DNA of 64,000 nt from Streptomyces luteolus (GTDB lineage Bacteria; Actinomycetota; Actinomycetes; Streptomycetales; Streptomycetaceae): NCBI RefSeq assembly GCF_029968015.1, contig NZ_JASCIS010000007.1:62001-126000 (forward strand), written 5' to 3'. The position numbers and the translations under genes were made by a program. A model generated the notes under the pieces. That model was not told the DNA's origin. It made no database searches and worked only from the letters and a program-made list of their open reading frames with translations. Shown in pieces: positions 1 to 8,735 of the stretch (within the stretch, counting starts at the first letter, position 1; the number at the start of each line of letters is the position of its first letter).

Positions 1-523
1 AGCGGTACTGCTCCTTGGCGTGCTCGACCGTCTGGTGTGTGTGCGCATTCTTCAGCTCAGCGGTGGCTACGGGGATGCCGTTGAGGAAGAGGGCAAGGTC
101 GAGGCGGTGGCCCCAGTCCAACTGCTTGGTGGCGTAGGGGAGTTCGCGGACGACGGTGAGGCGGTTGGCGCGGTAGTTGTCGAGGACGGAGTCGTCGGGG
201 ACGAGGTTGGGCTTGAAGTAGGCGACGCGGAGGCGGACGCCTCGGTCCTTGACGCCGTTACGGAGGACGTTGAGCAGGCCGTCGTCGGCGATGGCCTTGT
301 CGAGCCTCTGGGCGAAGCCGCGCTGGGCGTCTTCTTGGGTGCCATAGATGCCGGCGAGCTCGTACCACTCTTCGGGCTGGGTGCGCTCGATGAAGGTGAA
401 GAGTTCGTGGGTGTCGAGGCCGATGTCAGCGCGGTAATCCTCGGGGTTGGCCTCGCGCCATCCGCGTTCGGTGACGGCGGCGACTATGGCGTCACCGAAG
501 GCGTTCTCGTCGTGCACGCTCAT
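1..523 (-). CDS. hsdR: Type I restriction enzyme R subunit, N-terminal part (runs off the left edge)
   Basis: Only the first 174 codons are present. The R subunit cleaves DNA and drives ATP-dependent translocation in a type I restriction-modification complex. The visible part is the N-terminal nuclease region: Asp142 in LDLALF, then Glu156 and Lys158 in TAELKN, fit the PD-(D/E)xK catalytic motif. The helicase domains lie outside the window. The ATG overlaps the TGA of hsdS in an ATGA, so translation is probably coupled. Gene order hsdM-hsdS-hsdR is standard for the family. Confidence 0.88.
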   Translation of the reverse strand, partial: MSVHDENAFGDAIVAAVTERGWREANPEDYRADIGLDTHELFTFIERTQPEEWYELAGIYGTQEDAQRGFAQRLDKAIADDGLLNVLRNGVKDRGVRLRVAYFKPNLVPDDSVLDNYRANRLTVVRELPYATKQLDWGHRLDLALFLNGIPVATAELKNAHTHQTVEHAKEQYR

Positions 524-1770
524 GAGGCGACTCCGTCCACTACGTTGCGACCGCTGGCGGTTGAGACCTCGAATTGGCCGGTTACGGCGGCTGTGATTAG
601 GGCTTGGCGGCGTTCGGCTAGCAACGACAGTTGTGCGTCCACAACGCCAAGCAACCTATTCGTGACATCCTCATGCTCGCTGACTTCCCGAGCCAGGTCC
701 GCCCATTCCGTGGCCGTTTCAGGGAGCCAGATTGTGAAATGCGCCAAATCGGACATGTTCAGGGCAGGCTGAGCGGCAGCTCCACTCGTCACGAGTTCCG
801 CCTGGACTCGGAATTGCCTGCCCCGGACCCAAGCGGCCATCATGTGGGGTGAGAGTTCAGGGATCAATTGCACTCGGGCGATGGCCCGACTCACATTGAA
901 CCCATCCACCTCTTCCGAAGCCACATCACATCGCCCGATTGTGGCGCCGACCACGGTAATAAGCAGATCGCCGGAGGAGACCCTGGTGCGTCGATATTCG
1001 ACGGCCTGCCGCGTTTCGATCTTAGGAAGCCTGTCGAGTTCCTGACGAAGACGACCGAGATCGCTAACGCGGATGAGTGGGACTCCCTCATGGCTAAATC
1101 GGGGAACCAGAACGCCATAACATGGGTTGGAACGCATGAGGTGGCGTAGGCGGAACTGTCGACGGCCCGCGGTGTCGGAGAACAAGCCCGCCAACTTCCT
1201 ATCTGCTCGCTCTCGGAGAAGTACAGCCTGGCGGCGCCGAAGAGCGGTGAGCTCGTCTATGCGGGCGGTAGCGGCGTCGAGGAAGTCGGCAATGCGGCGC
1301 TGTTCTCCCGGAGAAGGAGTAGCGATCTGCAGCTCTGCGATTAGAGCTGCGCTCAGGTTCTGCAGACCTGTGGTCGTAGAGCTGAGCTTACGGATTTGCT
1401 GCTTGGCATCAGAACTATTGAGGAAGTACCAAACGAAGCGCGGAGAGTGCGTGCCTTCGACACGCAATCGCTGAAGGAAGTTCGAGAACGACATACCAGA
1501 TGCGGCGCCATCAACATATCCCGACTTACCCAGATGGAGATCACTCCCGCTGGAACGCACAACAAGAATGTCTCCCTCATGTAGACGAGTTCGCGCCTCC
1601 TCTCGGCGACTCAAAGAACGCAGAGCTGGTTCGCGTGAGTCCACAGAGCCATCGAGGCTAATTTCCGTAGAGCGCAGAACGGGAACTGCGTCCACACCGT
1701 CTGCCTCATCTCCCCACGTACCAGAGTCCGACGAGCGTAGGCAGTACTTCAATTTAACCGAACGCCTCAT
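520..1770 (-). CDS. hsdS: Type I restriction-modification specificity subunit
   Basis: A 416-aa DNA-sequence-recognition subunit of the usual length. Two target-recognition halves are visible, about residues 1-165 and 200-365. Each is followed by a helical conserved region: EQRRIADFLDAATARIDEL near 155-175, and a second near 370-400 ending in ERRQALITAAVTGQ. This two-half pattern is the family signature. The start overlaps the hsdM stop (ATGA) and the stop overlaps the hsdR start. By eye the base composition is clearly less GC-rich than in hsdM, with more A/T-ending codons, as expected for a specificity gene replaced by recombination. Confidence 0.9.
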   Translation of the reverse strand: MRRSVKLKYCLRSSDSGTWGDEADGVDAVPVLRSTEISLDGSVDSREPALRSLSRREEARTRLHEGDILVVRSSGSDLHLGKSGYVDGAASGMSFSNFLQRLRVEGTHSPRFVWYFLNSSDAKQQIRKLSSTTTGLQNLSAALIAELQIATPSPGEQRRIADFLDAATARIDELTALRRRQAVLLRERADRKLAGLFSDTAGRRQFRLRHLMRSNPCYGVLVPRFSHEGVPLIRVSDLGRLRQELDRLPKIETRQAVEYRRTRVSSGDLLITVVGATIGRCDVASEEVDGFNVSRAIARVQLIPELSPHMMAAWVRGRQFRVQAELVTSGAAAQPALNMSDLAHFTIWLPETATEWADLAREVSEHEDVTNRLLGVVDAQLSLLAERRQALITAAVTGQFEVSTASGRNVVDGVAS

Positions 1771-3782
1771 TCCGCCACCTCCCCCAACAACCCCTGAATC
1801 TCCGCCTCCAGAGCCTGAAGCTCCGCATCAATCTCCGACAACGGCCGCGGCGGCTCATAAACATAGAAGTGCCGCGTAAACGGAATCTCGTACCCAACCT
1901 TCGTCTTGCTGTGGTCGATCCACGCATCCGGCACATGCGGGTGGACCTCCCGCTTCAGGTACTCCTCGACGTCCTCCCCCAACGGAACGTTCTCGTAGTC
2001 CCGAAGCTCCGAGTCCGGCTCAGCCTCGCCGCCCTTGACGCGCTGCACCTCACCCTCCGGGTCCCGGACCCCGACAGCCTCCCGCAGGGCCTTCGCGAAG
2101 GGGGCGCCAGTCGGCCACAGCAAACCCGCCCCGACCACCGCGTCCTTGAGCGCCACGAACGCCTCGGACTTCGTACCCCACGACGACCCGGTCAGCGACC
2201 GCACCGCCGCCACGAACTCCTCCGCTCGCTCCAGCTTCTGCACCGGCTTCGCCGCAGCCAACGCCGCCAGCGTCTCGTCCGTCACCTCGAAGCGGAGCTT
2301 CAACGGCCGTTCCACCGTGATGCGTTGGTAGCCGAACGCCTCGTTGTCGAAAACCTTGACCTTCGCGTGCAGCGGGTGCCGCTCATCGGCAGCCGCGTCC
2401 AGCGCCTCCCCGTACAACCGGGTCACCTCACCGATGTGATTCGGTGTACCGCCCGTCCCGTCGCCCAGCCACTTCCGCTTGTCGCCGAGCGACTTCCGCA
2501 TCTTGACCCACTGGTCGCGCGCGTCGAGCAGCACGACCTTGCCCTTGTGGTCCGGAGACTTCCGGTTGGTGAGGATCCAGAAGTACGTGGAGATACCCGT
2601 GTTGTAGAAGAGCTGGTCGGGGAGCGCGACGATTGCCTCCAGCCAGTCGTTCTCAAGAATCCACCTGCGGATCTCCGACTCACCCGAGCCGGCCGCACCC
2701 GTGAACAGCGGCGAGCCGTTGAAGACGATGGCGATCCGCGAACCGCCCCCGCCGTTCGCGTCGACCGGCTTCATCATCGAGATCATGTGCTGCAGGAACA
2801 GCAGCGAACCGTCGTTGATACGCGGCAGGCCCGCGGCGAAGCGGCCCGCGTCGCCGAGGTTCTTGTGCTCGTACTCGACCTCGTCCTTGACCTTCTTCCA
2901 CTCCACACCGAACGGCGGGTTGGCCAGGAGGTAGTCGAAGTTCTTGCGCGAGAACGCCGGGTCGGAGAAGGAGTTGCCGAACGCGATGTGGTCGGGGTCC
3001 TGCTCCTTGATCATCAGGTCGGACCGGCAGATCGCCCACGACTCGGGGTTCAACTCCTGCCCGTACACCTCGACTTCGGCGTCCGGGTTCAGCTCGCGGA
3101 TGTGCTCCTCCGCGGCCGACAGCATGCCGCCCGTGCCGCAGGCCGGGTCCATGACCGTGCGGACCGTGCCCGGCAGGGTGAGCGCGTCGCCGTCCGGGGC
3201 GATCAGGAGGTTCACCATGAGCTTGATGACCTCGCGCGGCGTGAAGTGCTCACCGGCCGTCTCGTTCGACTGCTCGGCGAAGCGGCGGATCAGCTCCTCG
3301 AAGATGTAGCCCATGTTGTGGTTGGGCACGTTGTCCGGGTGCAGGTCCAGGTCCGTGAACTTGCCGATGACCTTGTACAGCAGGTCCGAGCTGTCGAGCC
3401 GCTTGATCTGCTGGGCGAACTCGTACTTCTCCAGGACCTCGCGGGCGTTCTCCGAGAAGGCACCCACGTACACCTGAAGGTTCTTGGCCGCGTTCTTCGG
3501 GTCACCGGCGATCTTCTTCAGAGTGAGGCCGGACCGGTTGTAGAAGGAGTGGCCCGAGGCGCGGCGCAGGAAGGCGTCCGGGTTGAAGTCCTCTGCGTCC
3601 TTGTACTTCTCCGCGACCTCCGTGACCTTCTCGCGCGTCGGCTCCAGGACGCACTCCAAGCGGCGCAGCACCGTGAACGGCAGGATCACCTTGCCGTAGT
3701 CGGACTGCTTGTAGTCACCGCGCAAGAGGTCGGCGACGGACCAGGCATGGTTCGCCAACTCCGTGTGCTTGTTGCTGTTCAC
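1767..3782 (-). CDS. hsdM: Type I restriction-modification DNA methyltransferase subunit
   Basis: N6-adenine methyltransferase subunit, 671 aa from the chosen GTG. An HsdM N-terminal helical domain (LANHAWSVADLLRGDYKQ) comes first. The SAM-binding motif DPACGTGG lies at about 211-221 and the catalytic NPPF at about 288-291; FTPREV near 180 is also typical. An in-frame start 36 codons upstream exists, but the GTG at 3782 is preceded by GGAAGG and GGGGAAG and gives the usual N-terminus for this family. It forms an M2S enzyme with HsdS and a restriction complex with HsdR. Its stop is coupled to hsdS. Confidence 0.92.
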   Translation of the reverse strand: MNSNKHTELANHAWSVADLLRGDYKQSDYGKVILPFTVLRRLECVLEPTREKVTEVAEKYKDAEDFNPDAFLRRASGHSFYNRSGLTLKKIAGDPKNAAKNLQVYVGAFSENAREVLEKYEFAQQIKRLDSSDLLYKVIGKFTDLDLHPDNVPNHNMGYIFEELIRRFAEQSNETAGEHFTPREVIKLMVNLLIAPDGDALTLPGTVRTVMDPACGTGGMLSAAEEHIRELNPDAEVEVYGQELNPESWAICRSDLMIKEQDPDHIAFGNSFSDPAFSRKNFDYLLANPPFGVEWKKVKDEVEYEHKNLGDAGRFAAGLPRINDGSLLFLQHMISMMKPVDANGGGGSRIAIVFNGSPLFTGAAGSGESEIRRWILENDWLEAIVALPDQLFYNTGISTYFWILTNRKSPDHKGKVVLLDARDQWVKMRKSLGDKRKWLGDGTGGTPNHIGEVTRLYGEALDAAADERHPLHAKVKVFDNEAFGYQRITVERPLKLRFEVTDETLAALAAAKPVQKLERAEEFVAAVRSLTGSSWGTKSEAFVALKDAVVGAGLLWPTGAPFAKALREAVGVRDPEGEVQRVKGGEAEPDSELRDYENVPLGEDVEEYLKREVHPHVPDAWIDHSKTKVGYEIPFTRHFYVYEPPRPLSEIDAELQALEAEIQGLLGEVAE

Positions 3783-3897
3783 AGGACTTCCCCGGTTTCC
3801 TTCCAAGGGCTTCCCACCCATTTCGGGCGGATGGAGTTCAGTGTGGTCGATGTGGGTGCGCCGAAGGCACGGATCGTCAGTTCCGGTCACAGTGCGG

Positions 3898-6177
3898 TCA
3901 GGGGCCGTCAGGCGGTACGAGCCCTCCGGACGTCAGGCCGAGGACCAGCGCCGCAGCCATTTCCTCACCCGTCACGGCCGTCGCACGCGCCGCGGCGCGC
4001 AGCTCGCCGACCCGGCGGAACGCCTCCCCGTACCGCTGCTGTTGGGCGAGCGGCAGCAGCGGAATCCGGAGGCGCCCGGGGTTGACGTGCGTCAGTCCGG
4101 CGGTCCCCGTGGACGCGACGGCGATGTTGTCGTCCGCCGCCACGAAGCCGGCGAGGAACCGGGGGTCGAGCCGCGCCGGGTCGGGACGCAGGATGTGCAG
4201 GTGCGGGCCGAGCCAGGCCCCGGCGTCCTCTTCGCCCACGACCCTGGCCATCACGCACGGTGTGCCTTGAGGTGCAGCGCTGCGCAGGACGACGTCACCT
4301 GCGGCGATCCGATGCGCGGTGTCCGTACGAATGCGGGTGGACACGCCTGAGGGTGCAGTCCCGGCAGACAGGTCGCCGACGGTCAGGACGCGGCCATCGG
4401 CGCCCGCCCCCGTAGCAGCGTCATTGTCCTTGTCCTGCCTGCCCGTTGGGCTTCTCTCCGTGTCACGCGACGCCGGCATCGCTCCCCTCAGGAGCGTGAG
4501 CGCTCCACCGCGTGCCAGGTCCGAGACGGTGGCCGTACGCCAGCCCTCCCGCGCTGCCCCGTCCACCGCGTCGGCCGGCTGCCACTCGCCCGCCTCGGAT
4601 TCGGAGGCTGCGCTCAGCGCGCCCACCTGCTCGGCCAGCTTCCCGCGCAACTCCGTCACGCGGCGCTTCAAAGCCCGAGGGGAGACATCGGCGGCGGTCG
4701 CCCGGACGTGTCGTGCCGAGCTGAAGTCGACGACGTCACCGAGAAGGTCGACGACCGGCACCGCGCGCGCGACACCCGGTTCATCGGTGAACGCGTCCGG
4801 ATCCGCGAGGAAGGCCGTCCACGAGGCGAGGACTCGCCTCGTCAAGTCCGCCCATTCGATGGAGGGTTGGGTGGCGCGTCCGCTGCCACGTACGCCCTGA
4901 GCACCAGACGCTCCCCCGCCCGCTCGCGGCTCAGCCTCTCCGCTGACGAAGAGGACCGACGTACGCTCCGGGCCACCCGGCTCAGGCCGCTGCAGCACCC
5001 AGATGTTCAGCCCGACATGGAAGGGCTGGGCGGCACGCGCAGGAAGAGAAACCACGGCGCGCAGGGCTCCGCTGCGGGCGAGCTCGGTGCGGATTCGGCG
5101 GCCCGAAGAGCGGAAGGCGAGCGCGGGCGGCAGTAGCAGCACCGCATAGCCGCCCGGCTCGACGTGTGCCAACGCATGTTGCACCCAGGCGAGTTCGGAC
5201 TCCGACCGTGGCGGTACGCCGTACGCCCATCGAGGGTCGTACGCCAACTCTTCCTGGCCCCAGTCACGATCACCGAAAGGCGGGTTGCACAGGACAGCGT
5301 CCGCCATCAGGCCGGGGAACGCATCCTCCCTCAGACTGTCACCTGCTTCGATGCGCACCGACTCCACCACCGCCGGATTCTTCGCCCCTTTCCCGCGCCG
5401 CATACCTCCGGACCGCGCATCGCCCGCAGGAAGCAACAGCCGCACCGCGGCCCGCTGCGCCTGAACAGGCAGTACGTCCTGCCCGTAGAGCGTGCTCACC
5501 CCCTCTTGCGCGGCGGCGGCGAGGAGACCGCCGCCACCGCAGGCGGGATCGAGCACCGAGTGCGTGTCGGCCGGGAGCATGCGGGCCATCAGTGAGGCCA
5601 GCCCGCCCGGAGTCCGGTACGTGCCGGTCGCGGCACTCTCCTCCAACTCCCGCTCGGCCAGGACGTCGAGGGCCGCCTGCGCACCCACCTCACGGACACA
5701 GCGGTCCAGCGCACGCACGGCAGCGGCGTCCGCCGCCTCGTACGCATTGATGGGGCCGAGGTTCGAGACAGCGGCAGGGAGGCGGTCGACGGCCTCGCGG
5801 GCCGCTACGAGCAGTTCTTCCTCCGGCAACGAACCGAGTTCCGGCTCCCCGTCTGCACCGTCGAGCGCCAGAGCCGGTACCAGTGGGAAGAGTCGCGCCG
5901 CCATTCCCGCCGGGCGCAGCCGCAAAGCCGTGCGCAACTCCTCGACCGGCGCCCCGGCCGAGCTCTGCCCACGTTTGCTCAGCCACTCCTGTACGGCCCG
6001 GAGGTCGTACAACGGACTGCTTTCAGTACCCCCGTCGGGCTCGGGGAAGTCGGCGTGACGGCGGCGCCAGTTGCTGACCGTTGCGCGCGTGACCCCCGCG
6101 ATGCGAGAGATCTCGGCAGCCGTGACCTGCGCGGACGCCCCTGATGAAGGGCCATGCACGGACTGCTGCTTGGGCAT
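3898..6177 (-). CDS. HTH - N6-adenine DNA methylase - specificity-like fusion protein
   Basis: 759 aa. Residues 20-44 form a MerR/Xre-like helix-turn-helix (AAEISRIAGVTRATVSNWRR). A class I methyltransferase core follows, with DPACGGGG at about 208-218 and the catalytic NPPFG at 298-302. The last ~200 residues resemble half of a type I S subunit, with a GDVVLRS segment, LDPRFLAGFV, and a terminal helix after LRIPLLPLAQQQRYGEAF. So it looks like a self-guiding methylase with a DNA-binding head. The ATG at 6177 has AGGA nine bases upstream; a GTG six codons earlier is possible. It lies 115 bp upstream of hsdM, in the same direction, and is divergent from the DndB-like gene. No dedicated nuclease is adjacent. 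Methylase assignment is firm; the fusion's role is inferred. Confidence 0.8.
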   Translation of the reverse strand: MPKQQSVHGPSSGASAQVTAAEISRIAGVTRATVSNWRRRHADFPEPDGGTESSPLYDLRAVQEWLSKRGQSSAGAPVEELRTALRLRPAGMAARLFPLVPALALDGADGEPELGSLPEEELLVAAREAVDRLPAAVSNLGPINAYEAADAAAVRALDRCVREVGAQAALDVLAERELEESAATGTYRTPGGLASLMARMLPADTHSVLDPACGGGGLLAAAAQEGVSTLYGQDVLPVQAQRAAVRLLLPAGDARSGGMRRGKGAKNPAVVESVRIEAGDSLREDAFPGLMADAVLCNPPFGDRDWGQEELAYDPRWAYGVPPRSESELAWVQHALAHVEPGGYAVLLLPPALAFRSSGRRIRTELARSGALRAVVSLPARAAQPFHVGLNIWVLQRPEPGGPERTSVLFVSGEAEPRAGGGASGAQGVRGSGRATQPSIEWADLTRRVLASWTAFLADPDAFTDEPGVARAVPVVDLLGDVVDFSSARHVRATAADVSPRALKRRVTELRGKLAEQVGALSAASESEAGEWQPADAVDGAAREGWRTATVSDLARGGALTLLRGAMPASRDTERSPTGRQDKDNDAATGAGADGRVLTVGDLSAGTAPSGVSTRIRTDTAHRIAAGDVVLRSAAPQGTPCVMARVVGEEDAGAWLGPHLHILRPDPARLDPRFLAGFVAADDNIAVASTGTAGLTHVNPGRLRIPLLPLAQQQRYGEAFRRVGELRAAARATAVTGEEMAAALVLGLTSGGLVPPDGP

Positions 6178-6229
6178 GGCGTGGAGTCCTAACACCTCGA
6201 GGATGAACTGCTAACAGACTACCCCTGCC

Positions 6230-6253
6230 GTCAAACCCGTCAAGACGTTTGAC
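6230..6253. promoter_or_regulatory. Inverted repeat in the divergent promoter region (candidate operator)
   Basis: GTCAAAC at 6230-6236 and its exact reverse complement GTTTGAC at 6247-6253 are separated by 10 bp. The right arm overlaps a perfect TTGACA -35 for the rightward gene. It sits between the HTH-methylase (start 6177) and the DndB-like gene (start 6336). A likely binder is the methylase's own HTH domain, which is inference. Confidence 0.5.
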
Positions 6254-6277
6254 AGTGCTTTCACTTATCTGTTTACT
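6249..6277 (+). promoter_or_regulatory. Sigma-70-like promoter for the DndB-like gene
   Basis: TTGACA at 6249-6254, a 17-bp spacer, then TTTACT at 6272-6277 (four of six to the -10 consensus). It lies about 60 bp upstream of the ATG at 6336. The region is unusually A/T-rich for this window. The -35 is embedded in the right arm of the inverted repeat. Confidence 0.5.
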
Positions 6278-6335
6278 CGGCAGTGCTTGCAGTCAGCGAA
6301 TGCGGCCACGCACACCTTCCGCAAAGGAGCCCCTC

Positions 6336-7568
6336 ATGCGCCTCACCATGCCGACCACGGTCGTCGAAGGAACCCGAATCACCGTCATGCCGTTCCGCGA
6401 CAACGCAGTGCTCGGGACGGTCTCACTCCCCGCCCTGCTCCAGATCGTTCCGTCGCCCCGCCGAGAGGAGGATCAGAAGAGCCTCAAGGCGGCATCGGGC
6501 CACATCCGTCAGCACGCAGAGATCCGCGCCCAGGTGCAGCGCACCCTGAAGTCGACAGGCAAGGGGAAGAACGCCACGTCGTACGCCGAGTACATCGCCG
6601 GAGGCATCAACGGCGAGTTCGGCGACGCCTGGTCGCTCCCGCCCATCACGTTCTGGCACGCCGACGATGTCGCCGCAGTCAGCGACGAGCTCGTCCCCGG
6701 CACCGGGCTCCGCAACATCACGATCGCCCCCGGCGCAACCGTCGTCGCAGTGGACGGCGAGACCCAGCTCACCGCCTGGCACGACCTCTTCGACCACCCC
6801 GAGAAGTTCGGTCTCGGCTATGAGCAGCTCGCAGCCGTCCGCGTCCCGTTCGAGATGTACGTGGGCCTCTCCTCCGCAGACGCCCGCCAGGTGTTCCACG
6901 ACCGCAACGTGCTCGGCGTCGACGTCTCCAAGAACCTCTCCATGTCCATGGACCAGCGCGACCTGGCCACCCGCCTCGCCCACCGCGTCGCCGAGACCGT
7001 GAAGGTGGAGATCGACGGGAAGATCATGCCGTTCAGCAAGCTGGTCAACGCGAGCAAGCGCCAGGTCGGAAAGACGGACCCAGAGGTCGTCACGCTCTCC
7101 GCGCTGCGCGCCCTGGTCGTCGCTGCGGTGTACGGCCGCTCCGGACTGAACCTGTCCTCGGCGACCATTCACGAGGAGGACCTGCCGGCGGGCACCGGAA
7201 GGGAACTCGTCGAGCGCACGATCGTCCCGCTCCTCGCCGGGCTGATCGCCGAGCACTTCGAGAGCTTCACATCCCGCAGCGCCATCACAGCACCGGCAGT
7301 GATCGCGGGCCTCGGCGTAGCCGTGCACCAGACGACGCCGTGGGCGGACTCCTTGAACGGCCTGCACGCAGACGACCTGCGCACCCTCCTCGCCGATATC
7401 CGCTGGGAGCGCGAGGCCGCGTTCTGGGATGGCATCGCCGCCAAGACCGGCACCACCGGCCGCCTCAACTTCAGCGGGGGCGTGAAGGACTCCGGCGGGC
7501 GTGTGGCCGACGCGATCCTCTACCCGGCCACCGAAGCAGGCCGGAAGATCCGCGGCCGGCAGGCGTGA
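6336..7568 (+). CDS. DndB/DGQHR-like protein
   Basis: 410 aa. It resembles the DndB / DGQHR family: VVAVDGETQLTAW matches the DGQHR strand-helix motif, followed by FEMYVGLSSADARQVFHDRN and VSKNLS, like the FxDxN...NKxL segment of that family. DndB acts as a regulator of DNA phosphorothioation in dnd systems, but no dndA/C/D/E genes are seen here, so its role may differ. The ATG at 6336 has AAAGGAG at a good distance; 29 upstream in-frame codons would run through the promoter and are rejected. It is transcribed divergently from the HTH-methylase, next to a type I system, which points to a DNA-modification or phage-defence role. Confidence 0.65.
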   Translation: MRLTMPTTVVEGTRITVMPFRDNAVLGTVSLPALLQIVPSPRREEDQKSLKAASGHIRQHAEIRAQVQRTLKSTGKGKNATSYAEYIAGGINGEFGDAWSLPPITFWHADDVAAVSDELVPGTGLRNITIAPGATVVAVDGETQLTAWHDLFDHPEKFGLGYEQLAAVRVPFEMYVGLSSADARQVFHDRNVLGVDVSKNLSMSMDQRDLATRLAHRVAETVKVEIDGKIMPFSKLVNASKRQVGKTDPEVVTLSALRALVVAAVYGRSGLNLSSATIHEEDLPAGTGRELVERTIVPLLAGLIAEHFESFTSRSAITAPAVIAGLGVAVHQTTPWADSLNGLHADDLRTLLADIRWEREAAFWDGIAAKTGTTGRLNFSGGVKDSGGRVADAILYPATEAGRKIRGRQA

Positions 7569-7639
7569 GTCGATCGACGAAGCCGCCCGCGGGTGTGGCG
7601 CCGAACCTTCCGGCGCGGTGCCACACGGGGGCTCCACGA

Positions 7640-7703
7640 CTCCGCCACTTCGCCACTCCGCCCCTCCGCCATTCCGCCATTCCGCCATTCCGCCATTCCG
7701 CCC
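7640..7703. repeat. 8-bp tandem repeat, 8 copies
   Basis: Eight contiguous copies of a YTYCGCCM octamer. The last five are CTCCGCCA followed by TTCCGCCA three times and TTCCGCCC. It lies in the intergenic stretch 7569-7880, which otherwise holds only the iron box. Confidence 0.9.
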
Positions 7704-7795
7704 GAGGGGCACGCCAGGCCGCCCGCAGGAACCACCCCTCGCCCCACAGGTCCTTCCAGGACCAACAGCGCCTGGACGAAACCAACCAGAGAAAG

Positions 7796-7814
7796 TTAGG
7801 TTAGCCTTACCTCA
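7796..7814 (+). promoter_or_regulatory. Iron box (DmdR1/IdeR/DtxR-type operator)
   Basis: TTAGGTTAGCCTTACCTCA matches the 19-bp actinobacterial iron-box consensus TTAGGTTAGSCTAACCTAA at 17 positions. It lies 66 bp upstream of the TTG start of the DUF2470 gene. A ferrous-loaded DmdR1/IdeR repressor would be expected to shut that gene off when iron is plentiful. Confidence 0.8.
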
Positions 7815-7880
7815 TTCAACTGGGGAGCGAGGCCCTTCCGCCTCAGCACGCCAACCCGCCACCGCCCGCAAGGAGTCCCC

Positions 7881-8615
7881 TTGAGCGCCGCCGCAGAACT
7901 CGACCTGCCCGAGCAGACCGCCGCGGAGCGTGTGCGCTCCCTCCTGGCCCAGGCGGTCTCCCTGTCCCTCACCACCCACGGTCAGGACTACGACCTCATC
8001 GGCATGCACTCCGTCGGCCGCAACGGGCAGATCACCCTCCACCCCCAGGCCGACACCCCGCTCGTGGCCCAGGTCGCCACCGCACCGCGCGGCAGCCTCG
8101 CCGCGCTCCTGGAGTTCACGGACATCGCCCCGACGGCACTCCGCGACCGCGTCCGGGCCCGCGTCACCATCTCCGGCTGGCTCGCCCCGGCCGGCGACAG
8201 CGAAGCGCTCCGCCTCGACCTCGCCCGCGTCACCCTCCGCACGGCGACCGGCACTTACGAGGTGGGCCTGGACGAGTACGCCCTCGCGCAGGCCGACCCG
8301 CTCGCCGTCGAGGAGGCGGCGATGCTGACCCATCTCGCGGACGCCCACGACGACATGGTCACCGACCTCCTGCTGCGCAGCGGCAGCAGCCTTCCGTACG
8401 GCGTCCAGCGGACCCTGCCGCTCGCCGTCGACCGCCACGGCCTCACGTTGCGCTGCGAGTACCGCGAGGGCCACTGCGACCTCCGCCTCCTCTTCCCGGC
8501 CACGGCCCGCAACGCGGTGGAGGCCGGCGAACAGGTCCGCCGCCTCCTCACCATGCCCCCGCCGTCCCCGCGCTGCGGCCACCGACCGCGCCGCTGGTCG
8601 TCGCTGCGGGGGTGA
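7881..8615 (+). CDS. DUF2470-domain protein, predicted iron-regulated
   Basis: 244 aa with no signal peptide or membrane segment. The central and C-terminal parts fit DUF2470 proteins: DEYALAQADPLAVEEAAMLTHLADAHDD, then LPLAVDRHGLTLRCEYREG. That domain is found in heme-utilisation/heme-oxygenase-like flavin-fold proteins. The TTG start at 7881 has AGGAG five bases upstream. An iron box upstream supports a role in iron or heme handling, although the reaction is unknown. The last ~20 residues (proline/arginine-rich) look unlike the rest and could reflect a late frameshift. Confidence 0.7.
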   Translation: MSAAAELDLPEQTAAERVRSLLAQAVSLSLTTHGQDYDLIGMHSVGRNGQITLHPQADTPLVAQVATAPRGSLAALLEFTDIAPTALRDRVRARVTISGWLAPAGDSEALRLDLARVTLRTATGTYEVGLDEYALAQADPLAVEEAAMLTHLADAHDDMVTDLLLRSGSSLPYGVQRTLPLAVDRHGLTLRCEYREGHCDLRLLFPATARNAVEAGEQVRRLLTMPPPSPRCGHRPRRWSSLRG

Positions 8616-8735
8616 GCGCCTTACGGCTCCGGCGCTACCCTGGCGCCGGGCCCGGGCGCCGAGTCGCGGTGCCGCCGACGGACTGACGCCGGAGGACCAG
8701 CCTCCCCTCGACGACGCACCGGAGTCGACCACCAA

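Noticed and set aside
1869..4085. Long plus-strand open frame opposite hsdM
   Set aside because: Antisense to a clear methylase; Arg/Leu-rich sequence without family marks, an artefact of high GC3.
7640..7703. CRISPR-like array
   Set aside because: 8-bp units with no spacers; a simple tandem repeat.
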